This document shows positions 7,948 to 15,545 of a DNA stretch of 64,000 nt, piece after piece (within the stretch, counting starts at the first letter, position 1; the number at the start of each line of letters is the position of its first letter). Location: contig NZ_JAQZBC010000005.1 of NCBI RefSeq assembly GCF_029239295.1, forward strand, positions 124,001 through 188,000, given 5' to 3'. A program made the position numbers and the translations under genes. Below the pieces are notes generated by a model that saw only the letters and a program-made list of their open reading frames with translations, made no database searches and had not been told where the DNA came from. The stretch comes from Sphingomonas sp. Lineage in GTDB: Bacteria; Pseudomonadota; Alphaproteobacteria; Sphingomonadales; Sphingomonadaceae.

Positions 7948-8955
7948 ATGACCGTTATCGGTACCAACATCGCGTCGCACCGCGCCGCCAATGCTTCCAA
8001 GGCAGCCAACAACGCCCTGTCGAGCGCCATGGAGCGCCTGTCGACCGGCAAGCGCATCAACTCGGCCAAGGACGACGCCGCCGGCCTCGCCATCAGCCAG
8101 TCGATGACCTCGCAGATCCGCGGCATGAACCAGGCGATCCGCAACGCCAATGACGGTTCGGCAATGGCACAGACCGCTGAGGGCGCGCTCGACGAAGTCA
8201 GCAACATGCTGCAGCGCATCCGCGAACTGGCCGTTCAGTCTGCCTCGGGCACCTACAGCTCCGACGACCGCAACAACATGCAGGTTGAGGTTTCGGCCCT
8301 GACCGCACAGATCGACGACGTGCTGAAGAACACCAAGTTCAACGGCAACGCGCTGTTCAGCTCTCAGGCGAAGACGGTCGACGTTCAGGTCGGTTCGGAG
8401 AACGGCAACACCGTTTCGATGAACTTCTCGGCGCTGAACCTGTCGGCGGTGACGGGAACGACTTCGTACAATCTGCCGGCTGCGACCACCCCGGCTGATC
8501 CGGCTGATCCGGTCGATCCTGCTGATCCGGTTGATCCCGCAGATCCGGTCGATCCTGCAGATCCGGTCGATCCTGCAGATCCGGCTGACCCCGCAGATCC
8601 GGCTGACCCTGTGGATCCGCCCGCTGGCGGCGGCGCCACCATCGTCGGCCTCAACATCTCGGGCGCCACCGCGGCGAACGCGAAGGCCGCGCTCGACACG
8701 CTCGACGAGGCACTCAAGTCCGTGGCGACCACTCGCGCCAACCTCGGCGCCAGCCAGAGCCGCCTGAGCTCGGTGGTCAGCAACCTGACCACCAACGCGA
8801 CCAACCTGACGGCCGCTCGCAGCCAGATCGAGGACGCGGACTTCTCCACCGAATCGACCAACCTCGCCAAGGCGCAGATCCTGAGCCAGGCGTCGACCGC
8901 GATGCTGGCGCAGGCCAACCAGTCGCAGCAGGGCGTGATGAAGCTTCTCGGCTGA
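7948..8955 (+). CDS. fliC: Flagellin with central Asp-Pro triplet repeat
   Basis: A 335-residue filament subunit. Conserved N-terminal (residues 1-140, e.g. LSTGKRINSAKDDAAGLAIS) and C-terminal (about 240-335, e.g. ARSQIEDADFSTESTNLAKA) D0/D1 domains are intact. Between them, residues 183-224 are 14 tandem x-Asp-Pro triplets (nine ADP, five VDP), encoded at 8494-8619, followed by Pro-Ala-Gly-Gly-Gly. There is no ordinary D2/D3 domain, so the surface-exposed part is replaced by this acidic proline-rich stretch. AAGGAA precedes the ATG. A sigma-28 promoter lies upstream and a strong terminator downstream, so it is probably a single-gene transcript. Confidence 0.96.
   Translation: MTVIGTNIASHRAANASKAANNALSSAMERLSTGKRINSAKDDAAGLAISQSMTSQIRGMNQAIRNANDGSAMAQTAEGALDEVSNMLQRIRELAVQSASGTYSSDDRNNMQVEVSALTAQIDDVLKNTKFNGNALFSSQAKTVDVQVGSENGNTVSMNFSALNLSAVTGTTSYNLPAATTPADPADPVDPADPVDPADPVDPADPVDPADPADPADPADPVDPPAGGGATIVGLNISGATAANAKAALDTLDEALKSVATTRANLGASQSRLSSVVSNLTTNATNLTAARSQIEDADFSTESTNLAKAQILSQASTAMLAQANQSQQGVMKLLG
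8494..8619 (+). repeat. In-frame 9-bp tandem repeat coding (A/V)DP triplets
   Basis: Fourteen 9-bp units, each encoding Ala-Asp-Pro or Val-Asp-Pro, with synonymous differences at several positions. The divergence between units suggests the array is not brand new and that the protein sequence is being kept, while tandem units still allow length change by slippage. Confidence 0.95.
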
Positions 8956-9029
8956 TCCGTGAGCGGCACCGGCACCGCCCCCACATGGGTGCGGGTGCCG
9001 CTCCGCTCGGCGCAGCAGAGAAGACGAGG

Positions 9030-9061
9030 AACCCGGTGGCCCAAGCGGCCGCCGGGTTTTT
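9030..9061 (+). terminator. Rho-independent terminator of the flagellin gene
   Basis: A 12-bp stem (AACCCGGTGGCC / GGCCGCCGGGTT, one G-U pair) with a 5-nt loop at 9042-9046, running into TTTTT. It lies 75 bp after the flagellin stop, ahead of the convergent DUF1989 gene. Confidence 0.93.
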
Positions 9062-9087
9062 CCTTATGCGGCGAAGCGGCGTTCGCC

Positions 9088-9678
9088 CTAGCCCACGATC
9101 CGGTAATCGATCGGCTTGAAGCTGCCGCCGTTGGACGAATAGGCGGAACAGGCGGTCAGGCCGATGACGAGGTCCATCGCCGCGCGGAACACGATCTTGT
9201 CGCCCGCCTTGCTGATCGGCGGCAACACCTCCAGCTTCCCCGTCTCGCCGTTCACCGGCACGTTCATGAAACAGTTAAACGCGCACGGGATCATGTCCTC
9301 GCTCACGCCATAAGGCGCCAGCGCCTCCGCCAGGTTGCCGAAGCAGCCGCGGTGCAGCGGCTTGTCCGGGTAGAAATGCCGGAACGTGTCATAGCTGCAC
9401 GGGGTCAGCAGGAAATCGTGCCGCCCGACATCGTCGGCGATGATCTCCAGCATCGGGCGCGATCGGTTGGAATACAGCACATGGCCGGTCGTCAGGTAGA
9501 TCGTCTCGGCATAGTCGAACGTCCGCCCCGAGGAGATCGCCTCCCCCACGTCATCGGCGTTGAAGGCGAGCAGGTCGGACACCTGCACTCCCATCGGGTC
9601 GATCACTTCGAGAATGGCGCCCTTGTCGAGGCGAAAGGCCGTGCCGCTTCGTTCGGGAATCCGTGTCGCTTCAGTCAT
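9088..9678 (-). CDS. DUF1989 (urea carboxylase-associated family) protein
   Basis: A 196-residue soluble protein with the DUF1989 pattern: VIDPMGVQVSDLLAFNADD, a Cys in LLTPCSYDTFRHFYP, and PCAFNCFMNVPVN. Members of this family are found near urea carboxylase and amino-nitrogen genes; the biochemical role is not settled. The ATG at 9678 overlaps the end of the YqcI/YcgG gene by 8 bp, so the two are translationally coupled and should act in one process. A longer in-frame extension exists upstream but lies within the neighbour and looks like shadow sequence. No flagellar role is evident although flagellar genes lie on both sides. Confidence 0.82.
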   Translation of the reverse strand: MTEATRIPERSGTAFRLDKGAILEVIDPMGVQVSDLLAFNADDVGEAISSGRTFDYAETIYLTTGHVLYSNRSRPMLEIIADDVGRHDFLLTPCSYDTFRHFYPDKPLHRGCFGNLAEALAPYGVSEDMIPCAFNCFMNVPVNGETGKLEVLPPISKAGDKIVFRAAMDLVIGLTACSAYSSNGGSFKPIDYRIVG

Positions 9679-10378
9679 CCGTACCGCGATAATGGAAGGG
9701 GCAGGCCCAGGCGTCATCAACGACGCGGCCGCTATATTGCCGTGCCTCGCTCGCGGTGCCGTGGCGCGCGAGCATCGGATTGCGCGATCCGGCCAGCGCC
9801 TCGTCGCGCACCAAGATCTTCTCACGCATCCCCTCGTACCGGCCCTCCGCGCGCAGGATCTCGAACTGGTCGTGCAGGTTGAACACCAGCGCCGGCTTGG
9901 CAAAGCGCCGCGCCGGCCGGCTCGAATGAGGGTGAAGCCCCACAACGAAGAACGCCTCCCCGCCGAAGCTCAGCGAGAAATGCGGGTCCTCCGGGTCGTG
10001 GCTGACGCGCTGGTCATATTCCTGGCCGCGCCAGACGTCCTTGTCGGACAGTGACTGGATGCGATCCCACAGCGCCTGCTCGAACGTCGGCTCATCCAGA
10101 TCCTCGGGACCGTTGAAGACCACGGCGAAGCTGCGGAACAGCGTCGGTTCCTCACGATAGGCGGCGGCAAAGCGCAGCAGACCATCGTGGATGCGCAGAT
10201 CATCCCAGCCGCTGTCGATGCGGTTACAGGCAAGGACGTTCAGCGTCCCTTTCGCCAGCGCCGCCTTGGCGCCGACGCACGGGAACAGACGATCCTCGAC
10301 ATGGACCTGGAGCAGGCGCTCGAATCGATCCTGATCCTCATGGCGCCAGGGGAATAACGGTGTAGCGGGTTGAGGCAT
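9671..10378 (-). CDS. YqcI/YcgG family protein (heme-dependent N-oxygenase-like)
   Basis: A 235-residue protein of the YqcI/YcgG family. Seen features include FPCVGAKAALAKGTLNVLAC near residue 33, the SFAVVFNGPEDLDEPTFEQA segment, and the strongly conserved DPHFSLSFGGEAFFVVGLHP near 127-147. Characterised relatives such as GntA (guanitoxin pathway) are heme-dependent enzymes that N-hydroxylate guanidine groups of arginine-like substrates. Whether this one does the same is inference. It is coupled to the DUF1989 gene and transcribed away from fliA. The ribosome binding site is weak. Confidence 0.8.
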   Translation of the reverse strand: MPQPATPLFPWRHEDQDRFERLLQVHVEDRLFPCVGAKAALAKGTLNVLACNRIDSGWDDLRIHDGLLRFAAAYREEPTLFRSFAVVFNGPEDLDEPTFEQALWDRIQSLSDKDVWRGQEYDQRVSHDPEDPHFSLSFGGEAFFVVGLHPHSSRPARRFAKPALVFNLHDQFEILRAEGRYEGMREKILVRDEALAGSRNPMLARHGTASEARQYSGRVVDDAWACPFHYRGTDD

Positions 10379-10517
10379 CGGTCGGAGATACGCGCCAGCG
10401 GGCGCGCGCGTTCCCGGATAACCATTTGATCTCGATCAAGAGCCTTGCTTCGCCCGGCCGCTTAACAGCGGCGGATCACCTGTTGCCGAGGGTCCGCCCG
10501 GCCACCCGCGGCGGCGT

Positions 10518-11264
10518 TCAGCCGCGCAGCAGCGCCTTCTTCAGCTTTGCATGGGCAGCGCTCTTGATCTGGCACACGCGCGCCGCGCCGACCCCAAGCA
10601 CCTCGCCGATCTCGTCCAGGTTCAGTTCCTCGACGTGATACAGCTGGATCACCATCTGCTCGCGCTCCGGCAGGGCGGCGATCGCAGCGATCAGCCGATC
10701 ACGCTGCTGCCCCTCGGCCAGCAGGTCGAACGCGCTTGGCTCCTCACTGGCAAACCACGGCTGGTCATCGGCATAGACTTCGTCGATCGAATCGAACTTC
10801 ACCGCCTGGGCCGCGGCATAATCCAGGCGCAGCTTCTCCACCGTAACCCCCAGCCGCCGTGCGGTTTCGTCGTCCTTGGGCGCGCGGCCAAGCTCGCCGG
10901 TCAGCGTCTGCACGGTGCGGGCATAATCACGCCGCCGCTTGATCGCGCCGCGCGTCATCGCGGCATGGCGGCGAAGCTCGTCGATCATCGCGCCGCGCAG
11001 TCGGGTGGTGAGATATTGCTTGAATGTCACCTGCCCGCGATCCTCGAACGATCCGGCGGCCTCGACCAGCGCGACCAGCCCGGTCTGCACCAGATCCTCC
11101 ACCTCGATCGCGGTCGAAACACTGCCATGGACGTGCCACGCCAGCCGGCGGACCAGCGGCAGATGCTCGCGCACCAGCGCGCCTTCATCGCGCGCACGCT
11201 GGCGCGGCGAATAGGTCAGCGGCGTCGCGTCCGCGAAGGCCGAAGCCATCGGCATCGCGCTCAT
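10518..11264 (-). CDS. fliA: RNA polymerase sigma factor FliA (sigma-28)
   Basis: A 248-residue sigma factor with region 2 (LPLVRRLAWHVHGSVSTAIE followed by VEDLVQTGLVALVEAAGSF), region 3 (MTRGAIKRRRDYARTVQTLT) and region 4 (LPEREQMVIQLYHVEELNL then a helix-turn-helix with ICQ-like VCQIKSAAHAKL). It should transcribe late flagellar genes, and three matching promoters are found in this window (flagellin, flgM, motA). The ATG overlaps the flhA stop by 4 bp, so it is made with the export gate and then held by FlgM. Confidence 0.95.
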   Translation of the reverse strand: MSAMPMASAFADATPLTYSPRQRARDEGALVREHLPLVRRLAWHVHGSVSTAIEVEDLVQTGLVALVEAAGSFEDRGQVTFKQYLTTRLRGAMIDELRRHAAMTRGAIKRRRDYARTVQTLTGELGRAPKDDETARRLGVTVEKLRLDYAAAQAVKFDSIDEVYADDQPWFASEEPSAFDLLAEGQQRDRLIAAIAALPEREQMVIQLYHVEELNLDEIGEVLGVGAARVCQIKSAAHAKLKKALLRG

Positions 11265-13360
11265 GCCGCCACCGCCATCTGCGGCTGGCCCGCACCGATG
11301 GCCGGGTGCGTATCGTTGGCGCCGATCACGGCGACGACCTCGACGGCCTTGTCTTCGGGGACTTCAAAGAAGCTCATGACAGGGGTGTCCGGCAGACAGG
11401 TTTTGACCAATTTGCGGATCGCGACGCGGATCGCGGGCTGCACGACGAGCGCGAAAGGCTTGGCCTCGGCAATCATCGGCTGGGCGGCGCGCTGCAGCGC
11501 ATCGACGATGCGGCGGCCGAGTTCGGGTTCGACAACATGGCGGCGCGACGGATCAGAGCGTATCGCCTGGCCAAGCAGGCCTTCCAGCCCCCCCTCCAGC
11601 GTCATCACGCGCAGCGGCTCCCGCACGCCACACAGTTTCTGAATGATCAGCGGGCCGAGTTCGGGGCGGATCAGCTCGACGATTTCCTCGGCGTCCTGCG
11701 TCCGCTGCGCGACGACCGCGACGGCCGACGCGATGCGGCGGAATTCCTTCAGCGTGATGCCTTCGTTCAGCAGCGCCTTCAGCACGCTGGTGAGCGTGGT
11801 GAGCGACAGCGGCTGCGGCACCATCGAGGCGACGAGCTGCGGATTGCGCTCCTTCAGCCCGTCGAGCAGCGCCTGGACCTCGTCCGCCCCCAGCAGGTCG
11901 GCCGCATTCTGGCCCAGCGCGTGGTTGAGATGCGTGGCGATAACGGTTCCGCTGTCGACCACCAGATAGCCCGCGCCCGTCGCGGCATCGGCATCACCCG
12001 GTGCGATCCACGTCGCGTCGAGGCCGAAGGTCGGATCCTTCGCCTTCTTGCCGTGGAGCTCGCCAAAGCCGGTACCGGTGTCGAGCGCCAGCATCTCTTC
12101 GGGCGACACCTGATCCTCGCCGACGACCACGCCGCCAACGAGAAGGCGATAGGTGTAGGGCGCCAGGTTGATATCGTCGCGCACCTTCACCTGCGGCACG
12201 ACGAAGCCCAGTTCCTTGGACAGCTGCCGCCGGACGCCGGTAATCCGGCCCATCAGTGGCGCGCCCTTCCGCTCATCGACCAGCGGCACGAGGCCGTAGC
12301 CGATGTCGAGGTTGACCATCATGCCATCGGTTACTTCTTCCCAACCGATGCGCGACTGGTCGACCGGCTCGGGCGCAGCGACTTCCTCGATCGGCGCGGG
12401 GCGCTGTGCGATCTTGTGGAGCTTCCACGCGGTGAAGCCGGCCAGCGCAGCAGCAGGCAGCAGCACGAGGTGCGGCATGCCCGGCATGATGCCCAGCAGG
12501 CCAAGGATGCCGGCCACCGGCGTCCAGGTGCGCGGGGATCCGAACTGGCTGCCGATCTGCCCGGCCAGGTCCTTCTCGGAGGACACGCGGGTGACGATCG
12601 CGGCGGCGGCGATCGACAGCATCAGCGACGGCAGCTGCGCGACCAATGCGTCACCGATCGCGAGCAGCGTGTAGGTCTTGGCCGCTTCCGCGATCGACAG
12701 GCCGTGGCTGACCGGCCCCAGGATCAGGCCGCCGATGATGTTTGCCGCCAGGATCAGGATCGCGGCGACCGCGTCGCCCTTCACGAACTTGGACGAACCA
12801 TCCATCGAACCGTAGAAATCGGCCTCGGTCGCCACTTCGACGCGGCGCTTCTTCGCCTCGTCGGGCGTCATCAGGCCAGCGTTCAGATCGGCGTCGATCG
12901 CCATCTGCTTGCCGGGGAGCGCGTCGAGCGTGAAGCGCGCCGACACTTCGGAGACGCGGCCTGCGCCCTTCGTCACCACGATCAGATTGATGATCATCAG
13001 GATCGCGAAGACGAAGATGCCGACGATGTAATCGCCACCGATCAGGAAGCTGCCGAACGCCTCGATCACATGGCCGGCGGCGGCCTCGCCCTCATGCCCG
13101 TGCACCAGCACGACGCGGGTCGAGGCCACGTTCAGGCCCAGGCGGAACAGCGTGGTGAAGAGGAGGACGGTCGGGAAGGACGAGAAATCGAGCGGCTTCT
13201 GCGCGTTCAACGCGACCATCAGCACCGCAAGGCTGATCGCGATATTGGCCACGAAGAAGATGTCGAGCAGGAAGGCCGGGATCGGCACGACCATGACGAG
13301 CACGAGCAGCAGGATCGCGGCCGGCAGTGCCGCCTGGCGCGAACTGGCGAGAAGCTTCAT
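11261..13360 (-). CDS. flhA: Flagellar export gate protein FlhA
   Basis: A 699-residue inner-membrane protein, normal length. The N-terminal half has about eight membrane helices with the FHIPEP-type loop (SSFPTVLLFTTLFRLGLNVA; KGAGRVSEVSARFTLDALPG; PGKQMAIDADLNAGL). The C-terminal half is the cytoplasmic nonameric ring domain that docks chaperone-substrate complexes. It follows the transglycosylase gene by only 5 bp and overlaps fliA by 4 bp, which places all three under the sigma-54 promoter at 14272-14287. Confidence 0.98.
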   Translation of the reverse strand: MKLLASSRQAALPAAILLLVLVMVVPIPAFLLDIFFVANIAISLAVLMVALNAQKPLDFSSFPTVLLFTTLFRLGLNVASTRVVLVHGHEGEAAAGHVIEAFGSFLIGGDYIVGIFVFAILMIINLIVVTKGAGRVSEVSARFTLDALPGKQMAIDADLNAGLMTPDEAKKRRVEVATEADFYGSMDGSSKFVKGDAVAAILILAANIIGGLILGPVSHGLSIAEAAKTYTLLAIGDALVAQLPSLMLSIAAAAIVTRVSSEKDLAGQIGSQFGSPRTWTPVAGILGLLGIMPGMPHLVLLPAAALAGFTAWKLHKIAQRPAPIEEVAAPEPVDQSRIGWEEVTDGMMVNLDIGYGLVPLVDERKGAPLMGRITGVRRQLSKELGFVVPQVKVRDDINLAPYTYRLLVGGVVVGEDQVSPEEMLALDTGTGFGELHGKKAKDPTFGLDATWIAPGDADAATGAGYLVVDSGTVIATHLNHALGQNAADLLGADEVQALLDGLKERNPQLVASMVPQPLSLTTLTSVLKALLNEGITLKEFRRIASAVAVVAQRTQDAEEIVELIRPELGPLIIQKLCGVREPLRVMTLEGGLEGLLGQAIRSDPSRRHVVEPELGRRIVDALQRAAQPMIAEAKPFALVVQPAIRVAIRKLVKTCLPDTPVMSFFEVPEDKAVEVVAVIGANDTHPAIGAGQPQMAVAA

Positions 13361-13365
13361 CGGGA

Positions 13366-14235
13366 TCAGCCCCCCATCCGCGCGAGCATCATGTACGCCA
13401 GCCGCGCATTATCCGGCGACGGGCGCAGCAGATTGGCCGCCTGCGCCGACGCCTGATTCGCGGTGCGGCCCATGGCGGCGGTGGCCCAGCTCATCGCGTC
13501 GGACGCGGACTGGTTGGCGCCGGTGATCACCGTCGCGCCCTCCATATCGAGCATCTGGGCGGCGAATTGCAGCCGCGGCAACGAATTGCCGGTATTGCCG
13601 GTGCTGCCGGCAGGGCCGGCACCATCGCCCAGCTTCGCGCCAAAACGCTCGTACACTTCGGACAACGAGCGGGCGGAGCCGTCACGATTGAAGAAGACGT
13701 TGCGGTTGGCGCCGGCAGCGGCGGGGAACATGCCTGCGGCGGCGCGATCGGGCGACACCTGCATCGCCTTCAGGAATTGCTTGGCCCCGCCCAGCCCCAG
13801 GAAATGCGCCATGTACAGGTCAGTGCCGGTCGCTGCACGGCCCAGGCTCGCCTCCAACGCGTCCTTGTTGTCGGAGGCATGTTCGGCCGCCATCAGCGAG
13901 GCGGCTTCGGGGTTGTTGCGCAGGTCGAGGATCGCACGGCGAAGGCCGGGATCGCTCACCGTCAACCGGCCAGCGGAATTGCGCTGAATGCCGTCTGCGG
14001 CCCAGCCCATGCCATGCTCGGTACCGTGGTTCTTGACCACCGCGAGCCAGCTCTGCTCGATGAACTGGTAGAGGCCAGTCGCCGATGAGGTGCGCGCACG
14101 CGCCGTCGCGTTGAAGCCGCTTTCGACCTTCGCCTGGCCAAGCAGGTAATCGAAATCGATCCCGGTCTTGGCAGCGGCCCGCTGGATCGCGGTCTGCACC
14201 CGCCCAGCGGCGGCATTGAGAGCGTTGACGGTCAT
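13366..14235 (-). CDS. Lytic transglycosylase domain protein (flagellum-associated)
   Basis: A 289-residue SLT-family muramidase. The catalytic Glu is residue 38 (AKVESGFNATARA), followed by GLYQFIEQSW at about 54-63. The second half (about 200-289) is low-complexity linker plus a helical tail. No Sec signal peptide is visible at the N-terminus, although the substrate is periplasmic. FlgJ in this window has only the rod-binding domain, so this protein probably opens the peptidoglycan for the rod, perhaps reaching the periplasm through the flagellar export apparatus. It leads an operon with flhA and fliA under a consensus sigma-54 promoter. Confidence 0.88.
   Translation of the reverse strand: MTVNALNAAAGRVQTAIQRAAAKTGIDFDYLLGQAKVESGFNATARARTSSATGLYQFIEQSWLAVVKNHGTEHGMGWAADGIQRNSAGRLTVSDPGLRRAILDLRNNPEAASLMAAEHASDNKDALEASLGRAATGTDLYMAHFLGLGGAKQFLKAMQVSPDRAAAGMFPAAAGANRNVFFNRDGSARSLSEVYERFGAKLGDGAGPAGSTGNTGNSLPRLQFAAQMLDMEGATVITGANQSASDAMSWATAAMGRTANQASAQAANLLRPSPDNARLAYMMLARMGG
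13576..13591. promoter_or_regulatory. Intragenic dyad CGGCAA-CGAA-TTGCCG (candidate FlbD site)
   Basis: A perfect CGGCAA-N4-TTGCCG dyad in the linker-coding part of the transglycosylase gene, followed by another TTGCCG at 13595. It encodes Asn/Gly-rich residues, so codon use could explain part of the pattern, but the spacing matches the copies at 392 and 16856 exactly. Confidence 0.35.
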
Positions 14236-14271
14236 CGGTGCTGAGACATTTCCCTGTTCGCAGGGATGATC

Positions 14272-14287
14272 AGCAAGGAGTGTGCCA
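14272..14287 (-). promoter_or_regulatory. Sigma-54 promoter of the transglycosylase-flhA-fliA operon
   Basis: Read on the minus strand: TGGCAC, five bases, TTGCT. This is a full match to the -24/-12 consensus TGGCAC-N5-TTGCW. Transcription would start near 14260, about 25 nt before the ATG at 14235. The FlbD-type activator encoded at 6252-7532 is the obvious candidate activator. Confidence 0.88.
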
Positions 14288-14386
14288 GATACCGAGTGCG
14301 CCTATTGGGGGATCAAGGGCACGAAGAGGTAATAGCATGGTGCCGCCGTCACGAGGCGGCAGACCACCACCGCGACGAGCTAAGGT

Positions 14387-14695
14387 TCAGGCGTAGGCAG
14401 GCGCCCGGCGATAGGCGCTATTGTCCTCGCCGGTCAGCAGCTGCAGGCGGCGACGCACGTTGGCGGCCATCAGGTTCACATAGATGCGGCATGTGTCGTT
14501 GAGGCGGTTCGCCTCATCGGCAAGGTCGCGCAGCTCGGGGCCGGCCGGGCCTTCGCCTAGGCCACGCAGCGTCTCGATCGCGACCAGCTTTGCCGAGGTC
14601 GCCTTTTCCAGCTCGGCCACATTGTTCGCCTTCAGCGCGGCGATCTCGCCGTGCAGCGTGTCGATCACGCGGATAAGGGCATCACGCCTTGTCAT
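14387..14695 (-). CDS. flgN: FlgN-like flagellar chaperone
   Basis: A 102-residue helical protein with the FlgN profile: an N-terminal amphipathic helix (LIRVIDTLHGEIAALKANNV), an ELEKATSAKLVAIETL segment, and a C-terminal helical region with NRLNDTCRIYVNLMAANVRR. FlgN is the cytoplasmic chaperone for the hook-filament junction proteins FlgK and FlgL. It overlaps the 3' end of flgM by 14 bp, the usual flgMN pairing. FlgN sequences diverge strongly, so the call leans on length, helicity and linkage. Confidence 0.82.
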   Translation of the reverse strand: MTRRDALIRVIDTLHGEIAALKANNVAELEKATSAKLVAIETLRGLGEGPAGPELRDLADEANRLNDTCRIYVNLMAANVRRRLQLLTGEDNSAYRRAPAYA

Positions 14696-14957
14696 TCGAC
14701 ATCCATTCGTAGCGGGCGGCGATCAGCGCGTCGGCGATGGTGGAGGGAGAAAGCGGAAAGGTGCCCTTTGCAATGGCTTCCTTGATCCGCGCCACGCGCT
14801 CCACGTCGACCGGCGCAGACGCTGCCAACTGCGCGGCAACGGTCGGCGTCGGTGCCGCCTGCGGCTGCTTCGTCACGCTGGCGGCAGCTGCCGGCGTCGC
14901 TACACGCGACACTCCAGCGACCCGATCGCGTGGTCTTGTCCCAATCGGCTCGACCAT
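14682..14957 (-). CDS. flgM: Anti-sigma-28 factor FlgM
   Basis: A 91-residue protein with a disordered Ala/Pro/Val-rich N-terminal half and a C-terminal sigma-28-binding segment (VDVERVARIKEAIAKGTFPL then ADALIAARYEWMS). FlgM holds FliA inactive until it is exported through the finished hook. GGGGA lies a few bases before the ATG. It has its own sigma-28 promoter at 14991-15017, giving negative feedback, and is co-transcribed with flgN. Confidence 0.92.
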   Translation of the reverse strand: MVEPIGTRPRDRVAGVSRVATPAAAASVTKQPQAAPTPTVAAQLAASAPVDVERVARIKEAIAKGTFPLSPSTIADALIAARYEWMSNDKA

Positions 14958-14990
14958 AAAAATCCCCGTTGCGCCTCGATCCCACCGACA

Positions 14991-15017
14991 TAAACGGCAA
15001 GAACGCAGGCGCCTTTA
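14991..15017 (-). promoter_or_regulatory. Sigma-28 promoter of flgM-flgN
   Basis: On the minus strand: TAAA (15017-15014), 15 bp, GCCGTTTA (14998-14991). It resembles the flagellin promoter closely, including GGC right after TAAA. Transcription would begin near 14984, about 27 nt before the flgM ATG, inside the 69-bp flgA-flgM gap. Confidence 0.8.
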
Positions 15018-15026
15018 GGATTTTTT

Positions 15027-15545
15027 TCATTCCGCCCAGCCCGGCAGGGTGGCACGGCCGGGCGCGACGGCAACGGCCTGTACCGGCATCTTGCCACCTT
15101 CGACCCGCACCATCAGGCGCTGTCCCTCCCCGGCATCTGCCATCGCCACGCCTTCACGCGTGATCGAAAAGCCGCCGGAGCCAGCCTCGATCACCAGCGG
15201 ATCGCCGCGCTTGATGATCTTTTCCGCTGTCGCTGTGGGTACCGCCGCCGCAGTGCCGGGACGCGTCACGACAGTCGCCCCGGCAGGCATGCGGATCGGC
15301 ACGAACAATCGCCATTCCGGCGCGGCGCAGGATATGACCACCGCATCATGCGCGTCGGTGCGCCACGACAGCGCCACCGTGGAACATTGCTTCAGCCGCA
15401 GGCGGGAGTCGATCGCGGCGCGCGGGCCGCCGTCTTCGCCGATCGATCGCCCGGCAAAGGCGGCCACCGCCTTGTCGAGCGCGGTTGTGTCCTGATGTGC
15501 GGTAGCGGTGGCAGGCGCGGCGAGCGCCAGGGCGAGCGCGATCAC
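15027..15545 (-). CDS. flgA: Flagellar P-ring assembly chaperone FlgA
   Basis: A 172-residue periplasmic protein with an Ala-rich signal peptide (about residues 1-17) and a C-terminal SAF domain (EKIIKRGDPLVIEAGSGGFS, then REGVAMADAGEGQRLMVR). FlgA helps FlgI assemble the P ring. The single-Cys segment LRLKQCSTVALSW and a later CAAPEW suggest a disulfide. The start is GTG, sharing GTGA with the stop of the MotB-like gene. Unusually it is grouped with the compact stator pair rather than with flgI. Confidence 0.92.
   Translation of the reverse strand: MIALALALAAPATATAHQDTTALDKAVAAFAGRSIGEDGGPRAAIDSRLRLKQCSTVALSWRTDAHDAVVISCAAPEWRLFVPIRMPAGATVVTRPGTAAAVPTATAEKIIKRGDPLVIEAGSGGFSITREGVAMADAGEGQRLMVRVEGGKMPVQAVAVAPGRATLPGWAE

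Noticed and set aside
8494..8619. Short regular repeats considered as a CRISPR-like or minisatellite array
   Set aside because: The repeat is in frame inside flagellin, with no spacers; it is a coding triplet array.
11024..13456. An 810-codon open frame on the plus strand opposite flhA
   Set aside because: The complementary strand encodes a full FlhA with all family motifs. The frame is a GC-rich shadow with Arg/His-rich, fold-free translation.
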